Positions 12,353 to 22,402 of a DNA stretch of 64,000 bases are shown piece after piece. The notes below the pieces were generated by a model, which saw nothing but the letters and a program-made list of their open reading frames with translations, was not told the origin of the DNA and searched no databases. Both the position numbers and the translations under genes were made by a program. Positions within the stretch are counted from its first letter, which is position 1. The number at the start of each line of letters is the position of its first letter. Source of the DNA: Gnetum montanum (Eukaryota > Streptophyta > Gnetopsida > Gnetales > Gnetaceae). Where the stretch lies: the NCBI GenBank assembly GCA_015680685.1, contig MNCI01022294.1, positions 24,887 to 88,886 on the forward strand. Reading direction: 5' to 3'.

Positions 12353-14038
12353 CTAATTAGGCACAATGAATTGAGTAGGATCTTTTTGTTTTGGCCTTAG
12401 GATCATGAGCTCTTCTTGTAGTTTGATAATTTCATTTTCTACATGTTCTAACCTAGTTTTAGCCATGACCAACTTACCCTTGGTTGCTATTAACTCTAAC
12501 TGTACTGCAATGACATCACTTGGGATGTTGAAAAGAGTTGTCATCATTTGTCTAGTCTACAGTAGTTGATACAACACATCTTCATGATTGGTAGGAGTCA
12601 TTGAGGTACTAGCTAATACTTGAGCATCCCTAGCTCTAGTTAGATCTATTGGTGGCACAAAAAGTACATTAAATAATTTCTTAATATGATCTGTGATCAC
12701 TTCCACTATTCTTGCTACATCTTGGTGCTTCATAATCACAACTATGGCTCCTTCTCTAGTTTCAAGCAGCACTTGGAATGATGCAATGTTTCCAAAAATT
12801 TGTTGTTAGCATTGGACCTCTCCTCCTGACTGTAATGATGTTTGTCCACTTGTAGGGTTTATGGAAACTATTTGTTGAATGACACTAGTAATAACTCTAT
12901 AGAGGTTGTCCTCCTCATGGGTTCCTCAACTGATGATCTCTACAATCTATTGCAGATGACTCATGGATGGCTTGTATTCTTGTAATAGTGGTGGTAGAAC
13001 TTGTTGCTATAGTTGTTCTTGTTGTTGCTACTATTTTTGCTCTTGTTGATGAACATTGGTTCCATCTTATTGTTGTTGCATAGAAGTTTGTGTGATTTCC
13101 CCAACATCTATTTGTTCCTTCACTTGATCTTTTTTCTTTGATGCTAGCTTGAGCATTTCAAAAAATGAAGCATTTTGAGCCTTGTTGATACCTTAGAAAT
13201 CTAGCATGTTTGCACAACTTCCTGGTGAGGTAATGAAATGGAAGTGTTAGCTTCCCTACCTTCTTTTCTTTAGACCACTTTTCAATCTCTATGAAGTAAA
13301 GTTGTGCAAGATTTGCATTGTACTTCCCCATTAGGATTACACTTCCTTTTGTTGAATACATGGATAATCTATTTTAATCTTTTTATGGGAAATAGGTGGT
13401 ATGTTCCAATTTTGAAATAATATTTTCTCAAGAGTTAACTCATAATACTCCTTGCCTTCTTTGTCATATGCCCTTTGAAACCATAATTCTCTGGTGTTTG
13501 CATATGATTTAGTGGATATATGTGCTAGTCTTGTTTCTTCATTGGGTACATTAAGGGCTTCAGCTATTGCCTTAATTGAATAAGATACAGAGACTCCTTT
13601 GATGTTGATTGTTGCATCTCCTCCTTTGCTGTGCCAAAATTGATAGGTCTTTCCTAAATTCTATTCATTGCTATTTGAAAGTATGGGCCATAATGATAAT
13701 GCTTGAAGTTGCATCCTCATTGCTTCTGGAATAAATTCCATAAATAGGAAAAATTTCATCTTCATGATCATTGTAGTTAGGATTGATTTCTCTTCAATAT
13801 CTTCAAGGTAATCTGGTGACAACGTGAGGCATTGCCCTTGTGCTTGTTCTTACTCTACCTCCTCTTGGGCCTAATGTTTGATAGTAGGAGTTTCTTAATG
13901 GATGTTGAAAGATTGATCCTCCTAGTTTGCATGTTTTGGTTCTGGATCTTGTTCTTTAGTTTGGCCTCTTCCTTGGCCTTATGATCTTTTACTTGTAACT
14001 TGCAAGGGTCCTCCTATTGTTCCTCTCTTTGGGGCCAT
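12353..14038 (-). pseudogene. Same-strand additional ORF (aORF) of element F, broken
   Basis: Read from ATG 14,038 downwards: MAPKRGTIGG, a basic low-complexity part, then a folded-looking region with INIKGVSVSYSIKAIAEALN, ELWFQRAYDKEGKEYYELTL and KVGKLTLPFHYLTRKLCKHA. Next comes an acidic/basic region ending in a coiled-coil-like stretch (IATKGKLVMAKTRLEHVENE, IIKLQEELMIL) near 12,500-12,370. Stops are fewer than in element 1. It lies about 2 kb beyond the integrase of the same strand, as in element 1, and the two aORFs face each other 260 bp apart. Function unknown. The pattern SYSIKAIAEAL followed by a proline recalls plant retrotransposon extra-ORF proteins, but only a profile search could decide. 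Confidence 0.6.
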
Positions 14039-14039
14039 A

Positions 14040-16090
14040 TGCAATCATCAAGGATTTAGGAATTATAAAAATAATTTCTCTAATCTTTGATAACTCCTTT
14101 TCTTTCTCATACCTTTAATTAGATCAAATTCTTAGCTTATTGTGATTGTAGAGTTAGAAATGTTTTTTGAAAAAAACCCCCATAGGTATTAATTTCATTA
14201 CAACCCTTCATAGTTATCCACTTTTTTGTTGTTTATGGCTCATAATGGTTGGCATGGTTCATTAAGAGGATTATATAAATATTTTTGGCTTGATTTTTAT
14301 TAAAAAATTTCATGCTTGCCTTCGTACTTACCCTTATAATACCTTTCAAGCATTAGAAAATTATGACTCAAATTTTTGCAATATTATGCTAAGCACACCC
14401 CCATGCTAAGCTCTATGATCAACAAGGTTTAAGAATCATAGGAATTAGAGCTACAAGTATGGATTTATGAGCATTGGATGTTGGGAGGTTATAGTGCACA
14501 ACTTAGAAGAAAATATGGCAAAAACTCCCTTGGCTTGAAAATGAAAAATGAGAAAACTTTCAAATTTTTTTGTTAAGATCTCATCAATAAAAATGAGTCA
14601 TTTTGAATATTTGGAAAGTATGGAACATGTTCAAAGGGTCTTGGGCTCGAAATGATGCATATTTTTTGAAAATTTTGCATAGAAAGAGTAGAAAGAAGGA
14701 ATCTTAAATGAGAAATATTCATTAGGTGTTGGTAAGAGGGGTGAGATGGGTAATGGATTTGTGTTGTTGCTACAAATGTAGTGACTGTAAAGGGAAGTTT
14801 TTTATTGATGTTTATCATTGTTGGAAGGCTCAAGATGATGTTGAATCACCTAGAGGGTATAAGATACAATAGTTATACAAGTGGATCCTTCCCAAAGCAA
14901 GCTCCAACTCTTAATGCCATTGTATAATGATGTCTAAAAGTGTCATTAGCCACTTAAAGAGTTGAATGTAATGCATACCTATTTGGAAAAACACACATCG
15001 ATATCACCAAGTTGGGAAAATTACGCTATGTTACATAAAATCGTAAGCTATGGTTATTCATATAGTGAGATGAAATGGATTGGAAGTGATTGTTGAAATC
15101 AAGATGTGAGGTATCTTACAATAGGCATAATGAATTCTTGCATTTTATTAGTGGTTAAAGTAATCACTAGCATTTTTGTTCAAGATTCAAACCAAGTCTA
15201 GACTACATTCCAGTGACATCACATTGTTTTATCTCTTGGAATTTTGACTATAAGACTACCATTATTGAAAGGAGTGTTGTCACTTGGTGTATTATCCAAG
15301 GAAGAAGTTTATTCATTGCACTTTTTTATTTTTTTTAGATTCCTAAGAAGCCACCTACCTTTAGGCATGGGTAACATGTCTTTCTAGTCACATTGTAAGG
15401 TAATAGTTATTTAACTGTTACTTCCATTTTTTATTAGATATACAAGGATATAATACAAACTATGCAAAAAAAAAAGAACTCACAGTAGTAATCCAAGAGA
15501 ATCCACAAATTCCCTTGATGTCACACCCTTCACATTCCCACTTGGTTCTTCACTTTTCTATCCAGGCATAATGATCACAAGTTTATTCTAAGTTTTATGA
15601 TGGAAAAAGAATATCATTATGGCCATGGTAAGAACCTCTTATTAATGGAATGGACAGATGAATGTTGTGATGTTACGATGTAAATAAAGAGTTCCTTATA
15701 ACTTGATAACATAGGAAAATATTCACCTTATTGAACTATATCTTGCCCTATTCTTAATATGTTTTATTAATAATTTAAAATACAAAGGAAATGAAAACAA
15801 AGTATGAAAAAGCTAGTAAGAATTGGAGAAAGATTGAATAAATGAAAAATTCCAAAGAATGAAAAATCATTAAGGAAATAAAAAATGTTAAAGAATAGCA
15901 AAAATTTAAGAAATGAAAAAGTATAAAAGAGTTAGAAAATATCAAAGAATGTGAAAATCCAAAGAAAATGATAAATTTAGTAAGGTACCTATAGTTCTAG
16001 ATTGACATCGCCATGACTATCATTAGGAGTAATGTTTGTGGACTTCATTATTCATGAGTGCTATGACCTTGTTTTCATATAAAAGATTTG
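14040..16090 (-). other. Post-pol spacer of element F, no gene seen
   Basis: Between the integrase and the aORF of element F. It contains an A-rich tract of imperfect AAAGAATGAAAAA/AAGAAATGAAAAA repeats (15,780-15,970), the mirror of the T-rich tract after pol in element 1. Two short homopolymers (A at about 15,466, T at about 15,328) are present. The 86-codon minus-strand frame at 14,833-14,573 shows no domain. Confidence 0.5.
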
Positions 16091-16880
16091 AATTCATGAG
16101 TTGTTCTTTTTGGGGTAAGCTCAGATCAAGGTTAAGTTTACTGATAGTAGCTAGAGTGTGAATCTCTACCTAGATTGGGAGCATTAGCAGCTTGCCATAA
16201 ACTAACTCATATGGTGAGTACCCTATAGGTTGTTTCCAGGATGTCCTATAGGCCCATAGAGCATCATTCAATTTAGAGTTCCAGTCCTTTTTAAAACTAC
16301 TAACTATCCTAGTAAGTATCCTAGTAAATTCTTAGTTAGTAACTATGGCTTGACCATTTGCTTGGGGATGATATGGTGTTGTTAGGTTATGGTTCACCCC
16401 AAGTTGTTGCATGAGCTCTTTTAATGTAGCACTAGTGAAGTGAGTCCCATTGTTTGATATGAGCATTCTTGCTACTTCAAATCTATACACCACATGCTAT
16501 TGAAAAAATTTGGTATGGCTCTACCCACTTTGTACAGCAATCCAAGCTCACAATTATGTATGCTTTTCCACTTGACATTAGTTGTATGGGTCCCATAAAA
16601 TCAATTTCCCATATTTCAAAGGGTTCAAGTAGTTATATCCAGTGTTTTGGCCCTTCATATTTGGTTGTAATTCCTCTATCTCTTTGGCATCACGTATAAG
16701 ATTGTACAAAAGTATGGGCATCTCTGAACAAGGTAGGCTAAAAGTAGCATGCCATCATTAGCTTTAGTGTTGTTCTATGTCTTGTATAGTGGCCACCACA
16801 TGGGCTTTCATGGATGTCCTCTAAGACTCTTCATTGGTCACATTATAGCACACACCATTTGATGAAGTGTGCATCATTGG
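16090..16880 (-). pseudogene. Integrase of element F (broken, 5' part cut off)
   Basis: On the minus strand the reading runs DAHFIKWCV, VLEDIHESPCGGHYTRHR (zinc-binding part), then FEIWEIDFMGPIQLMSSG with the first catalytic Asp kept. NNGTHFTSATLKELMQQLG has Asn in place of the second Asp, and YHPQANGQAIVTN has Ile in place of the Glu. WAYRTSWKQPIGYSPYELVYGK follows. Two of three catalytic residues are lost. The upstream part of pol is absent because element B begins at about 16,880, so F is the host into which B inserted; its remainder would lie beyond the right edge. Confidence 0.8.
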
Positions 16881-17690
16881 GCTACATCGATAGGATGTCA
16901 TCAATGTAACCCTGTTAATGGGATCTTGTTGACATGGAGTTTGCTCTATTGATAGGTACCTATTGACATGGCATCTTTTCATTGCCTATAAATGTGTGCC
17001 TACCCACCACATTTATGACATCTTTCCATTAGTTGTAGTGAAGCTTTTGGAATTTTTTCTCTAGACTTAGAATATTTTCTAAGTGCCTGCAATAGGAGTC
17101 ATAGAAGTATACAGATCTTTATTTGGGCACTAATGTGCCTGAGCACCTTAGTGTGAACGGCAATAAAGATGAGCTTGTTTGATCAAACCTTATAGCACTT
17201 GGAATAGATTAATGTTTCCTTTATGCATTTATTATTCATGTGATTTACTTTAATTAATTTTAATTAATTCATTAATATTGATTAAATAACAAACAAAAGT
17301 ATGACCACTTCGAGCATACGTTTACGCTTGGTAATCCCAGTAGTGCCTAACACTAGGTAACCCAGTAGCGTTGTAGCATATTCAAGATGTGTATGGAAAG
17401 TGGGAATAGATGCTTATGCTAGGATTAGTTAGTTATTAGATTAATTAAACATTTATTACTTTATTTCTAGAACTTAGGTGAACTTAGTGGAAAATATAAA
17501 ATGATAAAAATCATATACCTCAGTTATACTTAACCATACACTTGCACTTCATAAGTGGAACTAAGAAGACAATGATCATGTCCTTGATATTCACTTCCTA
17601 GACCAAGTGTAAAGTCTATAGAATTTGACCAGATTGCATAGTGAACACTAGTGATTCGTATGATTGGGCATAAGGTATACTGGTGACTCA
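16881..17690 (+). mobile_element. 5' LTR of element B
   Basis: Same family as the element 1 LTR: TATA box CTATAAAT (16,985-16,992), ACAGATCTTTATTTG, GACCACTTCGAGCAT, CTTGGTAATCCCAGTA and AAGATGTGTATGGAA appear in the same order. It ends before a primer-binding site. The 5' border in the F integrase is approximate. Its 3' LTR would be beyond the window. Confidence 0.7.
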
Positions 17691-17694
17691 TCAT

Positions 17695-17713
17695 TAGTGT
17701 CATTGTTAAGGAC
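17695..17713 (+). other. Primer-binding site, strongly decayed tRNA-Asp type (element B)
   Basis: TAGTGTCATTGTTAAGGAC lies at the same point as the element 1 site and differs from the tRNA-Asp complement only by C-to-T and G-to-A changes within the first 18 bases. It carries all four changes seen in element 1 plus four more. Confidence 0.65.
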
Positions 17714-17841
17714 TTTAGTTAGCTACTTGTGCAATCTATAACTTAGTAAAATTATTTAAAGATGTTGTAATGAACCTTAAAGTCATAATCATAAAAAATA
17801 CTAATAAGAGTAAAATCACATGGTTTTTCTTTGCAACTAAA

Positions 17842-18984
17842 ATGGCTTCTTATCACAAGATTTATTCTCCATTATGAAGGAATGAATTATCAAATCAGCC
17901 AATGCCCCAACAATGTCAAGTAATATACACTCATGAAGGACAACAGTGGAGGAACATGAAGGACAACATTGTGCTACCACCTAATTGATGAGTTCATGTG
18001 ATGTTTCTTCAAACTCTCATAAGGTTAGGCATACAATGGCTAAATGCTAAATATGTTGTGTAGGACCATGACTATTAGGACTATCACCCCATTGGGGCAC
18101 AATGTAATAAAGATTGGCAATAGGATATGCATTATGAAGCATTGAAGGGGAAATAGTTTAATAACCCCTTATTCTTGTTAGGCTAGAAAGATGGAGAGGA
18201 TCCTTTATTTGTGGATTCTTAATTCAATAACTCTCCTCCCCTTGGTTTTGATGAAGGCGGCCTAAATCAAACTTGTAGTCTACTGTAAACAATTTGGATT
18301 TAGGCAAGAACGAGACCCATGACCATGGGATTTCCAAAGGTGGGAGTCATGGTAGGAATGGGGATAAGCATCACAATGATGAAAAAAATGATGATCATGG
18401 TTGTGACAAAAGAGAAGTGGGAAAGTGGGCACCATGGTGGTGCTAGTCCTCCTTCCTCTTTACCTTCAACATCCACTTCTTCCTTTAGGTTTGACCAAAG
18501 CTACAAAGGACAAGACCATGATGAAGGTGACTAGTAAGATAGAGATGATCGTAGGGGCCATCAAACTAGTAGAGACCAGGGACATGGGTAATCAAGGTAG
18601 TCTTACCATCATGAATGAAGGGATAGCAGAGGGTTTCATAGGCATCATGTTCATCACTATGGCCATGACTATGATGAGTCTTTACTTGCCACTAGAAACA
18701 TGTTGAACATTGTAGAGGCTATGAGAATCCCAATCAGGCATGTAAAAGATAGTAGAATTAAGTGGTTATATATGAACAATATTCCCAAGTTTGAAGGGGG
18801 ATACAACTTAGATCCACAAAATCATCTTCAAGCCTTTCATGATGCCTATGTCTTGTAGAACATGGAGAATGAATAAAAAAGATGAAAGCTATTCCTAAGG
18901 ACACTCATCAAGGAAGCTAAAAGTTGGTACTAGTCGTTGGAGCTGGAATCAATTCATAGATGGAGTACAATGCCAGAGCTCTTT
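17842..18984 (+). pseudogene. gag: Gag of element B, part 1 (interrupted by element C)
   Basis: Starts MASYHK at ATG 17,842, as in element 1. A low-complexity stretch rich in G, H, N, D and K (18,320-18,440) precedes the capsid part: HVKDSRIKWLYMNNIPKFEG, YNLDPQNHLQAFHDA, TLIKEAKSWY and HRWSTMPELFND. The reading stops at 18,984-18,989, where the LTR of element C begins, and continues at 59,364. Several TAG stops are present in addition. Compared with element 1 it shares most capsid residues, so the two are the same family. Confidence 0.8.
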
Positions 18985-19257
18985 AATGATGAAACACCCC
19001 CAAAATTTGAAGACATGCTTTCTTCACCAGACCTTGCAATTCACAGTGCTACGACAGTTCTTTAGGAGGAGAATGCTCCAAGTTTAGGCTGGCCAGTTCG
19101 GCAAATGTTCTACTTTAGGTGTAAATAGGCTCTATGGATCATCCTGCCTGTCCACCTAAGTAGTTTACCCAGCTGCTGACCTGCTTAGAAGTAGCGCATG
19201 GAGTTGACAGCAGCACTCAGAATAAGTGAAATATTTTATCAAGTTTTCTAAGGGACA

Positions 19258-19700
19258 AAGTCTTCTACACTACACTACGCCTCGCTATGTAGCGTAGCAA
19301 GCTTCAGAAAACAATTGCAGAACGAAGTGCTATGCTATGCTGTGCTATGCAGTGTAGCAAAAGCTAGGTGGTCAGTCCCCTCACCTGATTTCAAGTCCTT
19401 CAACAATGTCTCTTTTTGTCAAAAAGTGATGGACCATGTCTACTACTATGCTACGCTGAGCTACATGGTACATCAAGGCGTAGCAATTCTGCAATGGTGA
19501 CAGAAGGTAACTCAAAGGGCATGATTGGCAAGTTCGCAAGTTTCGCAATGCAAGAGGCAAAATTCACAGATTGGCAAAGTTTTTGTGACTAAGGCCAATT
19601 GCTACACTACGTAGTGTAGCATAGCGTAGCAAGCATGTAGCCCACATGTAGCAAAATGCATGACAAGATGCTATGCTATGCCGAACATGCTACGCTCTGA
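19258..19700. repeat. Array of self-complementary CTACGCTATGC words in LTR C
   Basis: Variants of GCTACGCTATGCTACGC and of its reverse complement (GCGTAGCATAGCGTAGC) recur at 19,268-19,300, 19,330-19,360, 19,440-19,490, 19,604-19,632 and 19,670-19,710, with strong hairpin potential. The array is kept in the 3' LTR (57,910-58,380) with a different set of point changes. The same word also appears inside the antisense ORF of element C (30,710-30,745). Confidence 0.75.
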
Positions 19701-19870
19701 AGCATAGCAAGGCATGGTGGGTGGTTGTGCGCCATCAATGAACTTCACCTAATTGAACCATTGGCACACATCTCCAGATGCTGACAACATAATTATGGCA
19801 TGGTAGGCTCATAGTTATGGCATGGCAGCCTTGCATTACAATAGTCATGCAAGCCTAACAGTCATGCAGG

Positions 19871-19957
19871 CACGTGCAGCACAAACAAGTCCACGTGGGC
19901 CCGAAGCACATGGTGTCCAAATCGCACCTTTCACGTGCCCTTAGTCCTATAAATACC
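19871..19957 (+). promoter_or_regulatory. LTR C core promoter: three G-boxes and TATA
   Basis: CACGTG occurs at 19,871-19,876, 19,892-19,897 and 19,932-19,937, followed by CTATAAATACC at 19,947-19,957. In the 3' LTR the outer two boxes remain (58,575-58,580; 58,636-58,641), as does the TATA box (58,651). CACGTG is the binding core of plant bZIP and bHLH factors, so stress- or light-responsive transcription is plausible but inferred. Confidence 0.65.
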
Positions 19958-20656
19958 CCAATGAGCAACGCTAAAATCATGGCTAGCTCATTTGGGCACT
20001 AGGACACTCTGACTGTTAAAGGACTTCTAGCACTCAGGCTCTCTTTTTCACACTTTTGGTTCTGGTTTCCTGAGAGCAATCGGGTTGGTCCCTCATGTTC
20101 TTTGATAGAAAAGCAAGTTAGGATTGAGCATTGTAAGCTTTCTGTTTGACACTGCAAATAGTTAGTATTCTCAGCTAGCATTTTGTTTTGCCCCTTTTCT
20201 ACCACCTTGGTAGAATTTTCACTTTGTCAGCTCCTAAGTCTGCACCCAAGCACATAGCCGCTTTGCTCTACATGTCTTGGTTACTCTCAGGATCTCTGCA
20301 CTCCTCAACACTGTGCAACTGACCATATCCATCTTGATAGAGAAAACTTGTAGCTTCAGAGCAGTGCATTTTTCTAATTGCATTTTACTTTGTTTCTTGC
20401 TTATTGTTGTGTTTTACACTATTTTTTATCTCTTTTGCATTTACGTATTACTTCATGCTTTCATTTCCATTTTCAAACCACATGTTTCAAAAGGCTATAT
20501 AGATGTCGACTAAGTCCTTGTCTAATCAACCAGATTGTTTAGGGAATCCTGTATCTATTCCATCTAGCATGGCCCTCCTGCGGATATGGGGTTGAGACTG
20601 TCTGCAACTATTGACCCCTCGGTGTTTTCCAGCTGTCGTCATTTTTGGTCACTACA

Positions 20657-20683
20657 GTTTTCTAATGCTAGAAGGAGGGCTTT
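20657..20683 (+). other. Probable primer-binding site of element C
   Basis: Directly after the LTR comes GTTTTCTAATGCTAGAAGG. If TAATGC is a deaminated TGGCGC, the site would read TGG-start complementary to a tRNA 3' CCA end. I do not assign the tRNA. Element D has GCTTTCTTAGA at the equivalent place (minus strand, below 51,983). Confidence 0.4.
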
Positions 20684-20689
20684 AGTGTC

Positions 20690-21140
20690 ATTTCCATGTG
20701 TCACGGTAGTCTTGTAAGCCTTTTGCACCCTGATACACATTAGCGTAAAATTGACACCCATCTATGGTTGTTTATGCATCGTGCGATGTAGATCAGTCGC
20801 TTCAACAGTTCCTCAGGAACCCTATAGGACACAAAGCCTTTTATCGCCAGTTGACTAGCCTGTCTTATGGTAGTCATGGATGCGCTCTATACCCTATCAT
20901 GCATTAGCACATTGTGTGGTATAGATCAGTCACTTTGATGGTCCCTCGAGGACTCTACGAGATGCAAAGCCTTTGACTACTAGTTAACTTGCCCATCTTA
21001 CGGTAGTCTTGCACGCGCTCTGTACTCTATCGCACACTAGCGTAAATGTGATACCCTTTTGCGGTTGTTTATGCTTTGTGTGGTACAGATTGTTTACCTT
21101 GATGGTTCCTCGAAAACCTAGCAAGATGTAAAGCCTTCTT
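20690..21140 (+). repeat. Three imperfect tandem repeats in the element C leader
   Basis: A unit of about 130-165 bp recurs three times: CGGTAGTCTTG, CTCTATACCCTATC, CACATTAGCG, GTTGTTTATGC, GGTATAGATCAGTC, GGTTCCTCGAGGA, GATGCAAAGCC. Copies begin near 20,700, 20,866 and 20,999. It lies between the LTR and the gag start, in the untranslated leader. Confidence 0.7.
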
Positions 21141-21203
21141 TTTGTTGCTTTCTAGCCTCTTTGTACTTTTTGCATTCTTCTTGCATAACTACGTAGCTTA
21201 ACA

Positions 21204-22402
21204 ATGGATTTTTCATACACTACCACTAATACCTTCAACGTTGAAGTTTCCATCATGGTTCAAGGCACTACTGGTGCTGAACAACTGCTGAACCCAACAT
21301 TGAAAACACATCGATCCCTCAGGATCAAAAATCGAGGACCTAAGGGATTGGCCTAGTAACATGAGCATTACAACTTCCTTTATGCAAAGGTGCAGGAAAA
21401 TCTGCCCTTGGATGTACATAAACTCAAATTCAAACGTAGCTTCAAGTTCACTTACTGTAATGGGAAGGAGTTTGTTCCCACTCCTGACGCTTCTGTACCT
21501 TTGACACAGATAAAAAAAATGCTTCTAGACCAACTAATCTAGTTGGCTAGGCGTATGGAGCAATAGGACATAGCATCCAACCAGGAAGAAGCCTTCTAAG
21601 ATGGACAGGAGGAACTCGATTCCCAATCAGATGAGGGAGGTCAAACCAACCCATTCTTGTCCCTCCTACCTAGCCCTTCTAGGCCAATCCGTTGCCTGTC
21701 ACCGCTTCCTTTGTGAGCATGCCTACGCCTCCGCAACCCTTGACTACAACTGCCATGGGTAGCCACATCAATCCCGTGGTGTTTCAACGCCCTCTCTCGC
21801 CTATTTCACTTGTCTCCTTTGCAAGCTGTTCAATGGTCTATTCATATAGCACATCATATGCCAATCACGGCTACCCTACCACATGTTCATACTGTGCCTA
21901 CCTCACAATTTTACGCAACTTTTGTTTCCATTCCTACGTTCACATCTATTCCATCCACTATGGTGGGCCTTGGCCCATCCACTGTGGTGGGCCTTGGCCC
22001 ATCCACATGCTGGACCCCATTCGCTTCTTCGCCTATTCCGCAATCATCACAGATGTCTCATTATGTTTGCCCTCAGACCTACCAAACCCTGCAAATGGTA
22101 CAACCCAACACATGGCTATGGTCTATTCTACCGATGACACAAGCAATCTATCTGGCAACTCAAACCTTGGTTGCAGCTCCATCAGCACCACCTACCGGGT
22201 GGTGGACAGTGCAAGAAGCATCTTTCGCGAGGGCTACCCCAACGGTACTACCGATGGGCCACATCGCCACCCTCGCCATTCTACAGGTGGGCATTTTCAT
22301 GGTAGTTCCCCAACTGCCTACACCGTCATAGGGTTTGGATCAAGTGTTCCAACTTATTCAAACCTTCACTAAGGAAATCAAACACCTCAAGGCTGTCAAG
22401 TC
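21204..22402 (+). pseudogene. gag: Gag N-terminal region of element C (broken)
   Basis: The likely start is ATG 21,204 (MDFSYTTTNTFNVEV). HRSLRIK and EHYNFLYAKVQ match the gag N-terminus of element D (HRSLRL; EQYNFICVKIQ). A region rich in P, T, S and Q follows (open 21,810-22,331), with the repeat VGLGPST, then FTKEIKHLKAVKS. The reading ends at a 3.1-kb insert and resumes with MDFYQDD at about 25,583. TAG stops and a frame change near 21,700 break it. Proline-rich N-termini of this kind are seen in both C and D. Confidence 0.7.

Larger units (their letters stand above)
18990..20656 (+). mobile_element. 5' LTR of element C (1,667 bp)
   Basis: Begins TGAAACACCCCC and ends TGGTCACTACA. Its partner at 57,644-59,358 is clearly the same sequence but visibly diverged. 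The 5-bp target duplication AATGA is at 18,985-18,989 and 59,359-59,363, and the gag of element B reads straight through once C is removed, which fixes both borders. It carries a word array (19,258-19,700), three CACGTG boxes and a TATA box. A 78-codon hydrophobic frame (20,277-20,513) recurs in the other LTR, but I do not call it a gene. Confidence 0.92.

Noticed and set aside
20277-20513. Hydrophobic 78-codon frame in the 5' LTR of C, repeated as 83 codons at 58,964-59,215
   Set aside because: It recurs because the LTRs are copies. The T-rich sequence gives hydrophobic codons by chance, and no start context, domain or reason for selection is seen. A similar hydrophobic frame in both LTRs of D (35,246-34,929; 52,521-52,144) has the same explanation.
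21692-22372. Longest open frame of the window, 226 codons on the plus strand
   Set aside because: It overlaps the P/T/Q-rich gag frame (21,810-22,331) that matches the composition of the D gag and connects to EIKHLK. The 226-codon frame is a shadow of this low-stop region.
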